A DNA stretch of 33,890 bases from Bacteroidia bacterium (GTDB lineage: Bacteria; Bacteroidota; Bacteroidia; Bacteroidales; F082). The DNA lies in assembly GCA_030537295.1 (NCBI GenBank), contig JAUNNU010000018.1, positions 1 to 33,890 of the forward strand. The letters run 5' to 3'. Position 1 is the stretch's first letter. Each line of letters begins with the position of its first letter. Made by a program: the position numbers and the translations under genes. Positions 14,934-22,568 of the stretch are shown piece by piece. The notes under the pieces were generated by a model, which was not told where the DNA came from, ran no database searches, and saw only the letters and a list, made by a program, of their open reading frames with translations.

Positions 14934-15778
14934 TGGTGTTTTATTTTACTATATGGCAGAACTATTTTAAATGTGTCAGGAAAGCCTTGGATTCTCAGCA
15001 TTTCCCTTTCTGTTGGTCGTCTTTCATCGTTTATCAAAATATAATTCGCAGATGCACCAGCTCGCAAAGCCGCTGAATAAGGATGTGGTGTTATGGAACC
15101 GCCGATATTTTCATGTGATATATAAGGCTTTGGATAATTTTTATCTTTTAGTCTTACTAATCTTGAATCTCTTATTGCAGGTTTTACATAATACTTTTCA
15201 GATACGTTTTGTTCTAAAATTTCAGATAAAGGTTTTCTCTTTTCAAATGGCTGCGGAAATGAAAACAGAACATTGTCTTTAAATCCAACGATAATTATTC
15301 TCTCTCTCTTTTGTGGACATCCATAATCTAACGCATTCAGCACTTTTGAATAAACGTTGTATCCCAATGCTGTTAAATGATTGATTATCACTTTGAATGT
15401 ATTGCCATTGTCATGCGCTGTCAAATTCCTGACATTTTCTAACATAAATGCTTTGGGAGATTTGTCTTTTAAAATACGTTCAATCTCGAAAAACAATGTG
15501 CCACAGGTTTCGTTGTTGAATCCTTCCTGTTTGCCAATAATCGAAAATGCCTGACAAGGAAAGCCTCCCAGCAAAATGTCAAAATCAGGAATATCACAGG
15601 AATTAATTTTTGTGATATCGCCAGAAGGATGTTCTCCAAAATTGGCTTCGTATGTCTTGCAGGCATCTTCATCGAATTCGGAAGAAAAAACACATTTGCC
15701 GCCGACTGATTCAAAACCCAGCCTGATTCCACCAATGCCGGCAAACAAATCAATAAATGTAAATGAAGACCAATTCAT
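14852..15778 (-). CDS. DNA (cytosine-5) methyltransferase
   Basis: 308 residues from ATG 15778, which opens MNWSSFTFIDLFAGIGG. The frame extends to 15823 but passes through the promoter. The core m5C methyltransferase motifs are in the usual order: I FAGIGG (AdoMet binding), IV GGFPCQAFS with the catalytic Cys near residue 74, VI MLENVRN, VIII QKRERI, and X QCGNSVAVPV. The target-recognition region between VIII and X is short, so specificity cannot be read. No restriction endonuclease gene is adjacent, so it looks like an orphan or the survivor of a decayed restriction-modification system. The AT-rich composition and the toxin-antitoxin neighbour support horizontal acquisition. It converges on the toxin-antitoxin cassette. 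Confidence 0.93.
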   Translation of the reverse strand: MNWSSFTFIDLFAGIGGIRLGFESVGGKCVFSSEFDEDACKTYEANFGEHPSGDITKINSCDIPDFDILLGGFPCQAFSIIGKQEGFNNETCGTLFFEIERILKDKSPKAFMLENVRNLTAHDNGNTFKVIINHLTALGYNVYSKVLNALDYGCPQKRERIIIVGFKDNVLFSFPQPFEKRKPLSEILEQNVSEKYYVKPAIRDSRLVRLKDKNYPKPYISHENIGGSITPHPYSAALRAGASANYILINDERRPTEREMLRIQGFPDTFKIVLPYSKIKHQCGNSVAVPVMKAVAKQMLSALKMIVS

Positions 15779-15792
15779 TGCAAAATTTTTTG

Positions 15793-15800
15793 CAAAGATA
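15793..15800 (-). promoter_or_regulatory. -7 promoter box for the methyltransferase
   Basis: The reverse strand reads TATCTTTG (TAnnTTTG), 14 nt before ATG 15778. This supports that start over the longer frame. Confidence 0.6.
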
Positions 15801-15852
15801 ATATTATTTTGTAAAAAAAACACCTTTTTTTGAGATATAATTTGAAGATTGT

Positions 15853-15945
15853 ATGGTAAATGGAAACACCAATATTTTCCAAGTCAACAAAGTTGACGGC
15901 GGCTATACGAAGAATGAATTTATAGATGTGCTGAAGGTTTTGTGA
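15853..15945 (+). pseudogene. 30-codon ORF, possible gene fragment
   Basis: ATG at 15853 opens MVNGNTNIFQVNKVDGGYTK and the frame ends FIDVLKVL. It lies between the methyltransferase promoter and the hairpin at 15993. It has natural-looking composition but is far too short to assign. It may be a leftover C-terminal piece of an accessory gene; chance is possible. Confidence 0.25.
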
Positions 15946-15992
15946 ATAATTTGTTTTCAATCTTTCTACTCGGCGAACCATCCCAAAAAACC

Positions 15993-16021
15993 AGAGGCGT
16001 CACTTTCACCGTGACGCCTCT
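15993..16021 (-). terminator. Intrinsic terminator downstream of rng
   Basis: A perfect 11-bp stem AGAGGCGTCAC / GTGACGCCTCT with a 7-nt loop. On the reverse strand it is followed by GGTTTTTTGG, suited to end the rng transcript. On the forward strand it is followed by TCTTTTTCTTTC, so it could act in both directions. Confidence 0.8.
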
Positions 16022-16110
16022 TCTTTTTCTTTCGGAAGTCTTGTTTACTTAATTTCTTTCAATCTTTGAAACCCTGAAACTTTCAAACTTTGAAACTTTA
16101 TAGCTTTCAA

Positions 16111-17688
16111 CTAAAAAGTTATCTCGTCTCCTTTTTGGTTCAGGAAGTTGTACTGTAGCATGTGGAACGACTTGACCTCCTGCACGTGGATTTTCTTGTG
16201 GTATTTCCACATCCATCTCTTTCTTCTCGAGATGAGTCCTGCCGTGAGGTATGCGTGGACGAAAGGATGCAACTGCACTGTGACCTCTTTCTCGTTCTGG
16301 TCGAGAAGCAGGTATTTGAGGTTGCTTTCTATTTCGTCGATGAACAGCATTGATGACTTTATCTTGCCGGTGCCGTTGCACACGGGGCATTTCTCCTGCA
16401 CGGTGACTTCTGTCTCGGGGCGCACTCTCTGCCGTGTGATCTGGATGAGGCCGAACTTCGTCGCAGGGAGTATGGTGTGTTTCGCGCGGTCCTTGGCCAT
16501 CTCTTCGGTGAGCTTGTCGAACAGCAGCTTGCGGTTCTTCGCCTCGTGCATGTCGATGAAGTCAACGATGATGATGCCGCCCATGTCGCGCAGACGCAGC
16601 TGCCTTGCTATTTCCGCCGCCGCTTCTAAATTAACCGCCACTGCGTTCTCCTCCTGTGAGTTGTCTTTGTTCACGCGGTGGCCGCTGTTGACGTCGATGA
16701 CGTGCATGGCTTCGGTGTGCTCGATGATGAGATAGACGCCGTTTCTGATTGTCACTATCCTGCCGAACAGCCCTCTGATCTGCCGAGCGACGTTATAACT
16801 CTCGAAAATAGGCTCCTTGCCTTTGTAGAGCTTCACGATGTCGCACTTCTGCGGGGCGATGGTGGATATGTAGCTTCGTATTTCTTCGTAAAGAGCCTGG
16901 TTGTCAACGGTTATCGCATTGAACGACTCGTTGAGGATGTCCCTCAGCATCACCGTCGTGCGGTCAACTTCGCTCACTAACTTCGCCGGTGCCTTGCTGC
17001 CGTATATCGCGAACGCCACCTGGTCCCATTTTGCGATTAGGTATCTCATGTCGGCGTTGAGTTCGTCAACGGTCTTGCCTTCGGCCACTGTGCGGATGAT
17101 GACTCCGAAATTGTTCGGTTTGATGCTCTGGATCAGTCGTTTGAGACGTGTGCGTTCTTCGTTGCTGCGTATTTTCGATGACACCGACACGCGGTTCGCG
17201 AACGGCACCAACACTATGTAACGTCCCGCGAACGAAATCTCCGCCGTGATACGCGGGCCTTTAGTGTTGATCGGCTCCTTCGCTATCTGAACCGGAATCT
17301 GGTCGCCGGCTTGCAGGTAGTCGGAGATTTTGCCGGCCTTGTCGATGTCCTGCTTCAGCTGGAACTTGTTCATCGTCGCCTGGTTCGTCTTGCCTTCGTT
17401 GGCGAGTTTAGAGTATTCGATGAGCGAGCGGATCTGCGGCCCGAGGTCCAAATAATGCAGGAACGCGTCTTTCTCGCTGCCGATGTCAACAAAAGCCGCA
17501 TTCAGTCCGGGAAGGATCTTCTTGATGCGGCCGTAATACACGTCACCTACCGCGAAGTTGGTGTTGTTCTGCTCCTTGTGAAATTCAACAAGCTGTTTGT
17601 CTTCCAACAAGACAATATTAACCTCTGAAACATCAGAACTGATGACAAGTTCTCTGTTGACTTCCGAAACTGTGTTTGTGTTGTCCAT
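16111..17688 (-). CDS. rng: Ribonuclease E/G family endoribonuclease
   Basis: 525-residue endonuclease for rRNA maturation and mRNA turnover. An S1 RNA-binding domain lies near residues 46-130 (GDVYYGRIKKILPGLNAAFV, IGSEKDAFLHY). The catalytic DNase I-like part has metal-binding Asp in HVIDVNSG (about residue 330) and IIIVDFIDMHEA (about 375), linked by NLEAAAEIARQLRLRDMGG. The zinc-link motif CPVCNGTGKI is near 434. There is no long disordered scaffold tail as in E. coli RNase E, so it resembles RNase G. A perfect 15-bp hairpin sits just upstream. The gene follows the 29-residue basic protein and HU on the same strand. Confidence 0.95.
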   Translation of the reverse strand: MDNTNTVSEVNRELVISSDVSEVNIVLLEDKQLVEFHKEQNNTNFAVGDVYYGRIKKILPGLNAAFVDIGSEKDAFLHYLDLGPQIRSLIEYSKLANEGKTNQATMNKFQLKQDIDKAGKISDYLQAGDQIPVQIAKEPINTKGPRITAEISFAGRYIVLVPFANRVSVSSKIRSNEERTRLKRLIQSIKPNNFGVIIRTVAEGKTVDELNADMRYLIAKWDQVAFAIYGSKAPAKLVSEVDRTTVMLRDILNESFNAITVDNQALYEEIRSYISTIAPQKCDIVKLYKGKEPIFESYNVARQIRGLFGRIVTIRNGVYLIIEHTEAMHVIDVNSGHRVNKDNSQEENAVAVNLEAAAEIARQLRLRDMGGIIIVDFIDMHEAKNRKLLFDKLTEEMAKDRAKHTILPATKFGLIQITRQRVRPETEVTVQEKCPVCNGTGKIKSSMLFIDEIESNLKYLLLDQNEKEVTVQLHPFVHAYLTAGLISRRKRWMWKYHKKIHVQEVKSFHMLQYNFLNQKGDEITF

Positions 17689-17722
17689 AATATTACAAAG
17701 GTTTGAATTTCAATAACAAACA

Positions 17723-17762
17723 ATAACACAACATTGCCAACAATGTCGCAATGTTGTGTTAT
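17723..17762 (-). promoter_or_regulatory. Perfect 15-bp hairpin between the small basic protein gene and rng
   Basis: Arms ATAACACAACATTGC (17723-17737) and GCAATGTTGTGTTAT (17748-17762) enclose a 10-nt loop. It lies 34 nt upstream of the rng ATG and 27 nt beyond the upstream stop. On the reverse strand the following sequence is TGTTTGTTATTG, not a strong T tract. It may be a terminator for the HU unit or a structured rng leader. A second small palindrome, ATCTCTTAGAGAT (17778-17790), lies beside it. Confidence 0.7.
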
Positions 17763-17789
17763 GTCCTGTGAGAAATCATCTCTTAGAGA

Positions 17790-17879
17790 TTATTTCTTTT
17801 TGTGTCTATCCTTTCTGAGGCGTTTTTTGCGCTTGTGGGTGGACATTTTGTGCCTTTTATGTTTTTTACCGTTTGGCAT
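17790..17879 (-). CDS. AURKAIP1/COX24-type small basic protein (29 residues)
   Basis: Very short gene, ATG at 17879, beginning MPNGKKHKRHKMSTHKRKKR and ending RHKKK. More than half of the residues are Lys, Arg or His. It matches my recollection of small proteins annotated as AURKAIP1/COX24 domain proteins in Bacteroidota, related to mitochondrial small-subunit ribosomal protein mS38. A ribosome-associated role is therefore likely by family, not proven here. It lies 25 nt after HU and upstream of rng on the same strand, and is easily missed by gene finders because of its length. Confidence 0.8.
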   Translation of the reverse strand: MPNGKKHKRHKMSTHKRKKRLRKDRHKKK

Positions 17880-17904
17880 AGTATAAAAAATTTAAAATCT
17901 GATA

Positions 17905-18177
17905 CTACTTGAGTTCGTTGACGAAAGTCTTTGCAGGCTTGAATGCCGGGATGCTGTGCTCCGGAATAGTGATTGATGTGCCTTTCTTGATGTTTCTGCC
18001 CATCTTCTCTTTTCTGGTCTTCTTGATGAAGCTACCAAAACCTCTAAGGTAAACAGGTTCATCACTCTTGATGGAATCTTTTACAATCTCCATGAATGAT
18101 TCGACCACTGCCTGTGCTGCGCCTTTTTCAACGCCAGTCTTTTCAGCGATTTTTGCTACGATTTCAGCTTTTGTCAT
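17905..18177 (-). CDS. hup: HU/IHF family DNA-binding protein
   Basis: 90-residue histone-like protein. It begins MTKAEIVAKIAEKTGVEKG, the usual helical dimerisation start. The signature LRGFGSFIKKTRKEKMGRN leads into the beta-arm, and the IPAFKPAKTFVNELK end is characteristic (HU proteins end with a PxFxPGK-like element; here AFKPAK). It binds and bends DNA non-specifically as a dimer. It has its own TATTTTTG promoter upstream, and the 29-residue basic protein follows 25 nt downstream. Confidence 0.96.
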   Translation of the reverse strand: MTKAEIVAKIAEKTGVEKGAAQAVVESFMEIVKDSIKSDEPVYLRGFGSFIKKTRKEKMGRNIKKGTSITIPEHSIPAFKPAKTFVNELK

Positions 18178-18219
18178 GTCTTTAATATTTAGTTATTACT
18201 TTTGATAAATTTCAGGCTG

Positions 18220-18227
18220 CAAAAATA
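18220..18227 (-). promoter_or_regulatory. -7 promoter box for HU
   Basis: The reverse strand reads TATTTTTG, 42 nt before the HU ATG. The 214-bp gap to ssb holds this and the divergent ssb promoter, and otherwise only A/T runs. Confidence 0.55.
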
Positions 18228-18361
18228 ATACATTTTTTTATCTAAACGAAAAAAAAATTAATTTTTTTCATTCATTATCTGAAAGATACGTTTTTTTGCC
18301 TTTTTTTGATGATGTTTTTGACAAAAAATGCAAGTATTTCCGTCCGCTTTGAAAAAAATAT

Positions 18362-18369
18362 TACCTTTG
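18362..18369 (+). promoter_or_regulatory. -7 promoter box for the ssb-gldE-gldD operon
   Basis: TACCTTTG matches TAnnTTTG, 22 nt before the ssb ATG. No other promoter-like site is seen before gldE or gldD, so the genes probably share this one. Confidence 0.6.
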
Positions 18370-18391
18370 CAGACTAAACTGAAAGTTGAAT

Positions 18392-18787
18392 ATGGCAAGT
18401 TTGAACAAAGTCATTTTGATAGGAAATCTGGGCAAAGACCCTGAAATCATCACGTTTGAGAACGGAACGAAAAAGATGTCGGTTTCTTTAGCTACGACAG
18501 AAAGTTACCGCGACAAGGACGGAAACTGGCAGGAACAGACCGAATGGCACAACCTCGTGAATTTCGGACAGATAGCACAGGACATCGCTGACAGGCGCCG
18601 TAATTATATAAAAGGTGACAGCATATACGTGGAAGGTCGTATCAAGACTCGTCAATATGTTGACGCACAGAATGTTACACGTTATGTCACCGAGATTTTG
18701 GTGGATAAGATGATGAGCCTCGGCGGAGGCCGCATCCAGCAGGATCCGAACGCATCGTACAACGCATACGCAACACAACAGCAATAA
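18392..18787 (+). CDS. ssb: Single-stranded DNA-binding protein
   Basis: 131-residue SSB. ATG 18392 gives MASLNKVILIGNLGKDPEI, the standard start; the in-frame TTG at 18386 is rejected. The OB fold is intact: MSVSLATTESYRDKDGNWQE, TEWHNLVNFGQIAQ, YIKGDSIYVEGRIKTRQY, and TRYVTEILVDKM. The C-terminal tail is short and Gln-rich, ending YATQQQ, and lacks the acidic DDDIPF-type tip that recruits partner proteins in E. coli SSB. gldE starts 3 nt after its stop, so it heads the ssb-gldE-gldD unit. Confidence 0.95.
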   Translation: MASLNKVILIGNLGKDPEIITFENGTKKMSVSLATTESYRDKDGNWQEQTEWHNLVNFGQIAQDIADRRRNYIKGDSIYVEGRIKTRQYVDAQNVTRYVTEILVDKMMSLGGGRIQQDPNASYNAYATQQQ

Positions 18788-18790
18788 GTC

Positions 18791-20089
18791 ATGGAGCCAT
18801 TCTTTTTAGGCGTGTCGTGGACGGCGGCGGTTTGTCTCGTGATTCTTTGCCTGCTTCTTGTGTGCTCCGCCCTCGCATCGGCAAGCGAGACGGCGTTCTT
18901 CTCATTGTCGCCAAATGATGTGAACGAACTCGAAGACTCGGAGCGTCGGTCTGACAAACTCGTGCTGGAACTGCTGAAAATGCCGAAGACGTTTCTTGCC
19001 ACAATATTGATTACCAATAATTTGGTGAACGTCACGATAACGATTTTCTCGACTTATATCATGTCGCTTATGTTCAACATGGCGGCCAACCCGGTGTGGG
19101 CCTTCATCATTAATGTCGTCGTCGTAACGTCGCTTCTGCTTATTTTCGGGGAGATGGTGCCGAAAATCGCCGCCGTGAAAAACGCACGCGGGTTGACGAC
19201 ATCGCTCGCGCCGGTGATAAAAGGCCTGATGGTTTTCTTCAAGCCGCTCACCGCTCTTCTCGTCGGTTCCACGAAACTCATCGACAAACGGCTCGCCAAG
19301 AAAAACGTCAGCTCGCTCTCCGTGTCGGACCTCACCACCGCTGTTGACCTCACCACCGCCGACGAAACACAGTCGGAGGAACGCTCCATGCTGCAAGGCA
19401 TCGCCACATTCGGCGAAAAGGAAGTCAGCGACATCATGCAGCCGCGCGTCAGACTCTTCGCGATACAACATAAGACGAAATACAGCCATCTGCTCGAACT
19501 CATCGTCGAACACGGCTTCTCCAGAATCCCGGTCTATGACGACGACCTCGATGAGATAAAAGGCATACTTTATGTCAAAGACCTCCTCCCGTATTTCGAC
19601 AAGGATGACTTTGAATGGCAGAAACTGCTGCGCCCCGCATTTTTCGTGCCGGAAAACAAGAAAATCAACGACCTCTTCCAGGATTTCCGCGCCAAGAAAA
19701 TCCATATCGCCATCGTCGTTGACGAATACGGCGGCACATCCGGCCTCGTCACCATGGAAGACGTATTAGAGGAAATCGTGGGCGACATCAGCGACGAGTT
19801 CGATGCCATAACGGAAAACAAGAACTACCACAAAATTGACGACAAGACATACGTATTTCAGGCGCAGATAAGTTTGGTGGACTTCTGCAAAGTATTTCAA
19901 ATCAATGATTTGTACTTCGATGATGTGAAAGGTGAGTCGGACACGCTCGGCGGCATGATTCTCGAAATGGAAGGCCGTATCCCCGAAGCAGGATTCTCGA
20001 CATCGTTCGGAGAATTTGTATTCCAGATTGAAAAGGCCGACAAACGACATATTATTGAGATTAAAGTCACGAGAAATGAAAAGGAATGA
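18791..20089 (+). CDS. gldE: Gliding motility-associated protein GldE (CNNM/CBS/CorC family)
   Basis: 432-residue membrane protein. The N-terminal CNNM/DUF21 domain has about four membrane segments (for example CLVILCLLLVCSALASASET, ATILITNNLVNVTITIF and VVVVTSLLLIFGEMVPKI). A CBS pair follows near residues 210-335 (VSDIMQPRVRLFAI, GFSRIPVYDDDLDEIKGI, IHIAIVVDEYGGTSGLVTME). The C-terminal CorC/HlyC transport-associated domain covers the last 80 residues. The GldE name rests on the domain order plus direct linkage to ssb upstream and gldD downstream, a known Bacteroidota arrangement. GldE supports gliding and T9SS function in Flavobacterium; in a probably non-gliding relative the role is presumably in T9SS. 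Confidence 0.9.
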   Translation: MEPFFLGVSWTAAVCLVILCLLLVCSALASASETAFFSLSPNDVNELEDSERRSDKLVLELLKMPKTFLATILITNNLVNVTITIFSTYIMSLMFNMAANPVWAFIINVVVVTSLLLIFGEMVPKIAAVKNARGLTTSLAPVIKGLMVFFKPLTALLVGSTKLIDKRLAKKNVSSLSVSDLTTAVDLTTADETQSEERSMLQGIATFGEKEVSDIMQPRVRLFAIQHKTKYSHLLELIVEHGFSRIPVYDDDLDEIKGILYVKDLLPYFDKDDFEWQKLLRPAFFVPENKKINDLFQDFRAKKIHIAIVVDEYGGTSGLVTMEDVLEEIVGDISDEFDAITENKNYHKIDDKTYVFQAQISLVDFCKVFQINDLYFDDVKGESDTLGGMILEMEGRIPEAGFSTSFGEFVFQIEKADKRHIIEIKVTRNEKE

Positions 20090-20126
20090 TAGATTAGAGA
20101 TTAGAGATAAAAGAGGCGATGCCGTG

Positions 20127-20699
20127 ATGCGTCTGGTCCTCGCTTTTTCTTTTGTGTTTGTGTTCCTTTCATCGTGTGGTGACAGGAATCCGCAGCCGAA
20201 GCCGAGAGGCTATTTCCGCATCGACCTGCCTGAAAAACAATATCTCAGGCTTGACTCGATGCAGCGTTACAGCTTTGAAGTCCCGACATATTCAGTGATA
20301 ACGCCCGACCCGTACTCGCCGGAGGAGAAAGACTGGGTCAACGTGGAGTTCCCGAAATACAAAGGCACCGTGCACGTCTCCTACAAGAACGTTGACGGCA
20401 ATCTCGGTGACTTCCTTGAAGACGCTCACACCATGATTACCAAACACATAGTGAAGGCGACGGGAATCCGCGACAGCGTGGTGGTGAACCGCGACAAAAA
20501 CGTTTACGGACTCGTGTATTTCCTCGAAGGCGATGACGTGGCGTCGCCGCTTCAGTTCTATCTCACCGACAGCACCGAGCATTTCATGCGCGGCTCGCTC
20601 TATTTCAACATCAGGCCGAACAACGACTCCATGCAGCCGATAATCAATTACATCACCGATGACGTGCGTCATCTCATCTCAACTTTTGAATGGAAATAA
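20127..20699 (+). CDS. gldD: Gliding motility lipoprotein GldD
   Basis: 190 residues from ATG 20127. Upstream in-frame ATGs exist at 20016 (inside gldE) and 20076, but only 20127 gives a lipoprotein signal, MRLVLAFSFVFVFLSSCGD, with lipobox LSSC. The mature part begins with the GldD hallmark PKPRGYFRIDLPEKQY and contains WVNVEFPKYKGTVHVSYK and a C-terminal LYFNIRPNNDSMQPIINYI. Length fits GldD. It is a membrane-anchored lipoprotein needed with GldE for T9SS/gliding in Flavobacterium. The 37-nt gap after gldE contains a short TTAGAGA-type repeat. Confidence 0.93.
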   Translation: MRLVLAFSFVFVFLSSCGDRNPQPKPRGYFRIDLPEKQYLRLDSMQRYSFEVPTYSVITPDPYSPEEKDWVNVEFPKYKGTVHVSYKNVDGNLGDFLEDAHTMITKHIVKATGIRDSVVVNRDKNVYGLVYFLEGDDVASPLQFYLTDSTEHFMRGSLYFNIRPNNDSMQPIINYITDDVRHLISTFEWK

Positions 20700-20707
20700 A
20701 TTCTGAT

Positions 20708-22393
20708 ATGATGAAAAAGTTTGACCTTATATTATTGACAATCATAATATTGTCATCATTTCTCGCAGCAGGTCAGGAACAGAACTACGGCGGGATGATC
20801 TCGCAAAACAACGACGGAACATATTTCTATATGCGCAGTTCGTTGGAGATGATCTATATTGACGGAGGCTCGTTCCCGAAGAAGGAACTCGTGGATGAAT
20901 CATGGAGGACTTACATGGATCCGGCGAAGAACTTCCCGAACCAGTATAACAAACACGATGCCGGAATCGGGAATCTCATTTATGAAGGTGGTAGTATTGA
21001 CAATGCGCAGATGGCAGCCCTTATTTCTGATTATATAAAGGAAAACAAACTCGCTAACAGGTTGGTGCAGAAGTGGTTCAACTATAACAGAGATGCCACC
21101 GTGGATTATGATTTCAACGACCCCGTCAACCCCGATGCCAAACTGAACATGCAGACAATCTTCAAGCGCGGCTTCTACAACATCAACGCGGGAAAGGAGA
21201 ATCTCGCCCTCGAATCGCTGAAACGCGACAGGGAGACCCAGATCAAAGACCTCTCGATGAAACTGATACCGTTCACTTTCATGACATTCACCAAACTCGA
21301 TTTCTATGAAAACGAGCCGGTTGCAAGGACGATAAGAGACGCGGCGATACTTGCCGCCGACGAGGCACGCACGAAGTCAATCAAGAACGGCGGCGACTGG
21401 GCTTTGGCTGACATGAAATATAATCTGACTGTCGGTGTCGCCACAACTGCCTATAACGCAACAAAAGACGGCTACACCCTGCATTCGACGACGTGGCTTT
21501 ACCGTTTGAAATGGGACGAAAATACTGACGCATATTTCAACAGATACGTCTATGCAAACCCGGAACTGCTTGAGACAAGTGATGAGTTTCAGATGGAATA
21601 TGTTGACTGCCAGGAAAATAAGAGCACTGTCATCATTTCGGCTGCAAAGTCACAGACACAGATTGTGAACACGACACTTGTGAGAAACCTCAACAAGGTG
21701 TTCAGAGACCTCCAGAACAGAAACGACGTTTTCAAGGTGTGGACTCCGCTTCTCGATTTTTACAGCTTGGTCAGCCCGAATATTTATGTGCCGATAAATG
21801 TGGATGAGAATGGTGTCATCACCGCCGAAATCGGGACGGAGGAAGGACTCCGTGGCGGAGAGACGTTCTCAATCGTTGACGAAGACGGTAATTTCTACGG
21901 TTTCGCCGAGGCGGTCAGGGGAAATGTGCTTGACAACGCTGTCATCGATGGAGCTGATGCGGCTTGCAATTACGTGCCGCAGACCGACAAGAAAGGCAAC
22001 TTGGTGACAGCCACCACATTCGCGGCGAAAAAGGCAAAAGACGTAAGAACCGGGATGTATCTCTGCGACCCGAAAGCCCCGAAGAAAATGCGTATCGCCG
22101 CACGTATCGGCACAAAGGAAGGCGTGGAGGAAGGCAGCGTTTTCCATGTGTATCTCTTTGACTCCGGAACAAATAAACTGCGGAAAGTCGGAACCGTCAC
22201 CGCCGTTAAAGGCAAAGTGTGGGATAATTTCTATTACAACTCTGAAGATGCTAATGATTTGAACCCCAATGATGAAAACAACGGAACCACAAATCTGAAG
22301 AGCCGCGACAAAGACGGACTGCGCATCACGGAGACGGTGTTCAGCGGCATGGCCGACGTGCAACCGGGAATGTTCATCCGTATGGCGAAATAG
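20708..22393 (+). CDS. Secreted protein of unknown function with duplicated C-terminal module
   Basis: 561 residues from ATG 20708. ATG 20690 overlaps gldD by 10 nt and is possible, but 20708 gives the normal signal peptide MMKKFDLILLTIIILSSF ending AAGQ. The N-terminal 300 residues are an unrecognised alpha/beta region with many aromatic residues. The C-terminal third carries two related modules, near residues 365-415 and 455-505. Each has the pattern IgT-EG-xx-G-x-F-x-V followed by AV-x-G-x-V-x-DN, reminiscent of small SH3-like beta domains such as those at the C-terminus of FlgT. It is probably periplasmic or outer-membrane associated. Co-transcription with gldD suggests a link to envelope export, but that is inference only. 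Confidence 0.75.
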   Translation: MMKKFDLILLTIIILSSFLAAGQEQNYGGMISQNNDGTYFYMRSSLEMIYIDGGSFPKKELVDESWRTYMDPAKNFPNQYNKHDAGIGNLIYEGGSIDNAQMAALISDYIKENKLANRLVQKWFNYNRDATVDYDFNDPVNPDAKLNMQTIFKRGFYNINAGKENLALESLKRDRETQIKDLSMKLIPFTFMTFTKLDFYENEPVARTIRDAAILAADEARTKSIKNGGDWALADMKYNLTVGVATTAYNATKDGYTLHSTTWLYRLKWDENTDAYFNRYVYANPELLETSDEFQMEYVDCQENKSTVIISAAKSQTQIVNTTLVRNLNKVFRDLQNRNDVFKVWTPLLDFYSLVSPNIYVPINVDENGVITAEIGTEEGLRGGETFSIVDEDGNFYGFAEAVRGNVLDNAVIDGADAACNYVPQTDKKGNLVTATTFAAKKAKDVRTGMYLCDPKAPKKMRIAARIGTKEGVEEGSVFHVYLFDSGTNKLRKVGTVTAVKGKVWDNFYYNSEDANDLNPNDENNGTTNLKSRDKDGLRITETVFSGMADVQPGMFIRMAK

Positions 22394-22410
22394 TTTTTTG
22401 AAAGTTTTTT

Positions 22411-22441
22411 TTGCTTTTCTAAATAAAAAATCGTACTTTTG
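22411..22441 (+). promoter_or_regulatory. Promoter of corA with matching -33 and -7 elements
   Basis: TTG at 22411-22413, a 20-nt spacer, and TACTTTTG at 22434-22441 match the Bacteroidota -33/-7 consensus and spacing. It leaves a leader of about 125 nt containing AAAGTTT-type repeats and a 9-bp hairpin (22511-22531). Confidence 0.65.
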
Positions 22442-22568
22442 CACGTTTTTTGAAAAATAATAAACGAATGTAGAATTAATAGCATAAAGTTTTAAAGTTT
22501 GTAAAGTTATAAGTTGAAGTGTCTTCGACTTTGACTTTCAGCTTTAATTAAAAGAAAGGGGTAAAAGG

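Noticed and set aside
13650..15945. Integrative element or insertion sequence around the toxin-antitoxin and methyltransferase genes
   Set aside because: No transposase, integrase or terminal inverted repeats are visible. The 56-bp direct repeat is a promoter duplication, not a typical target-site duplication.
18902..19705. 267-codon reverse open frame opposite gldE
   Set aside because: Shadow of gldE; GldE has complete CNNM, CBS and CorC domains.
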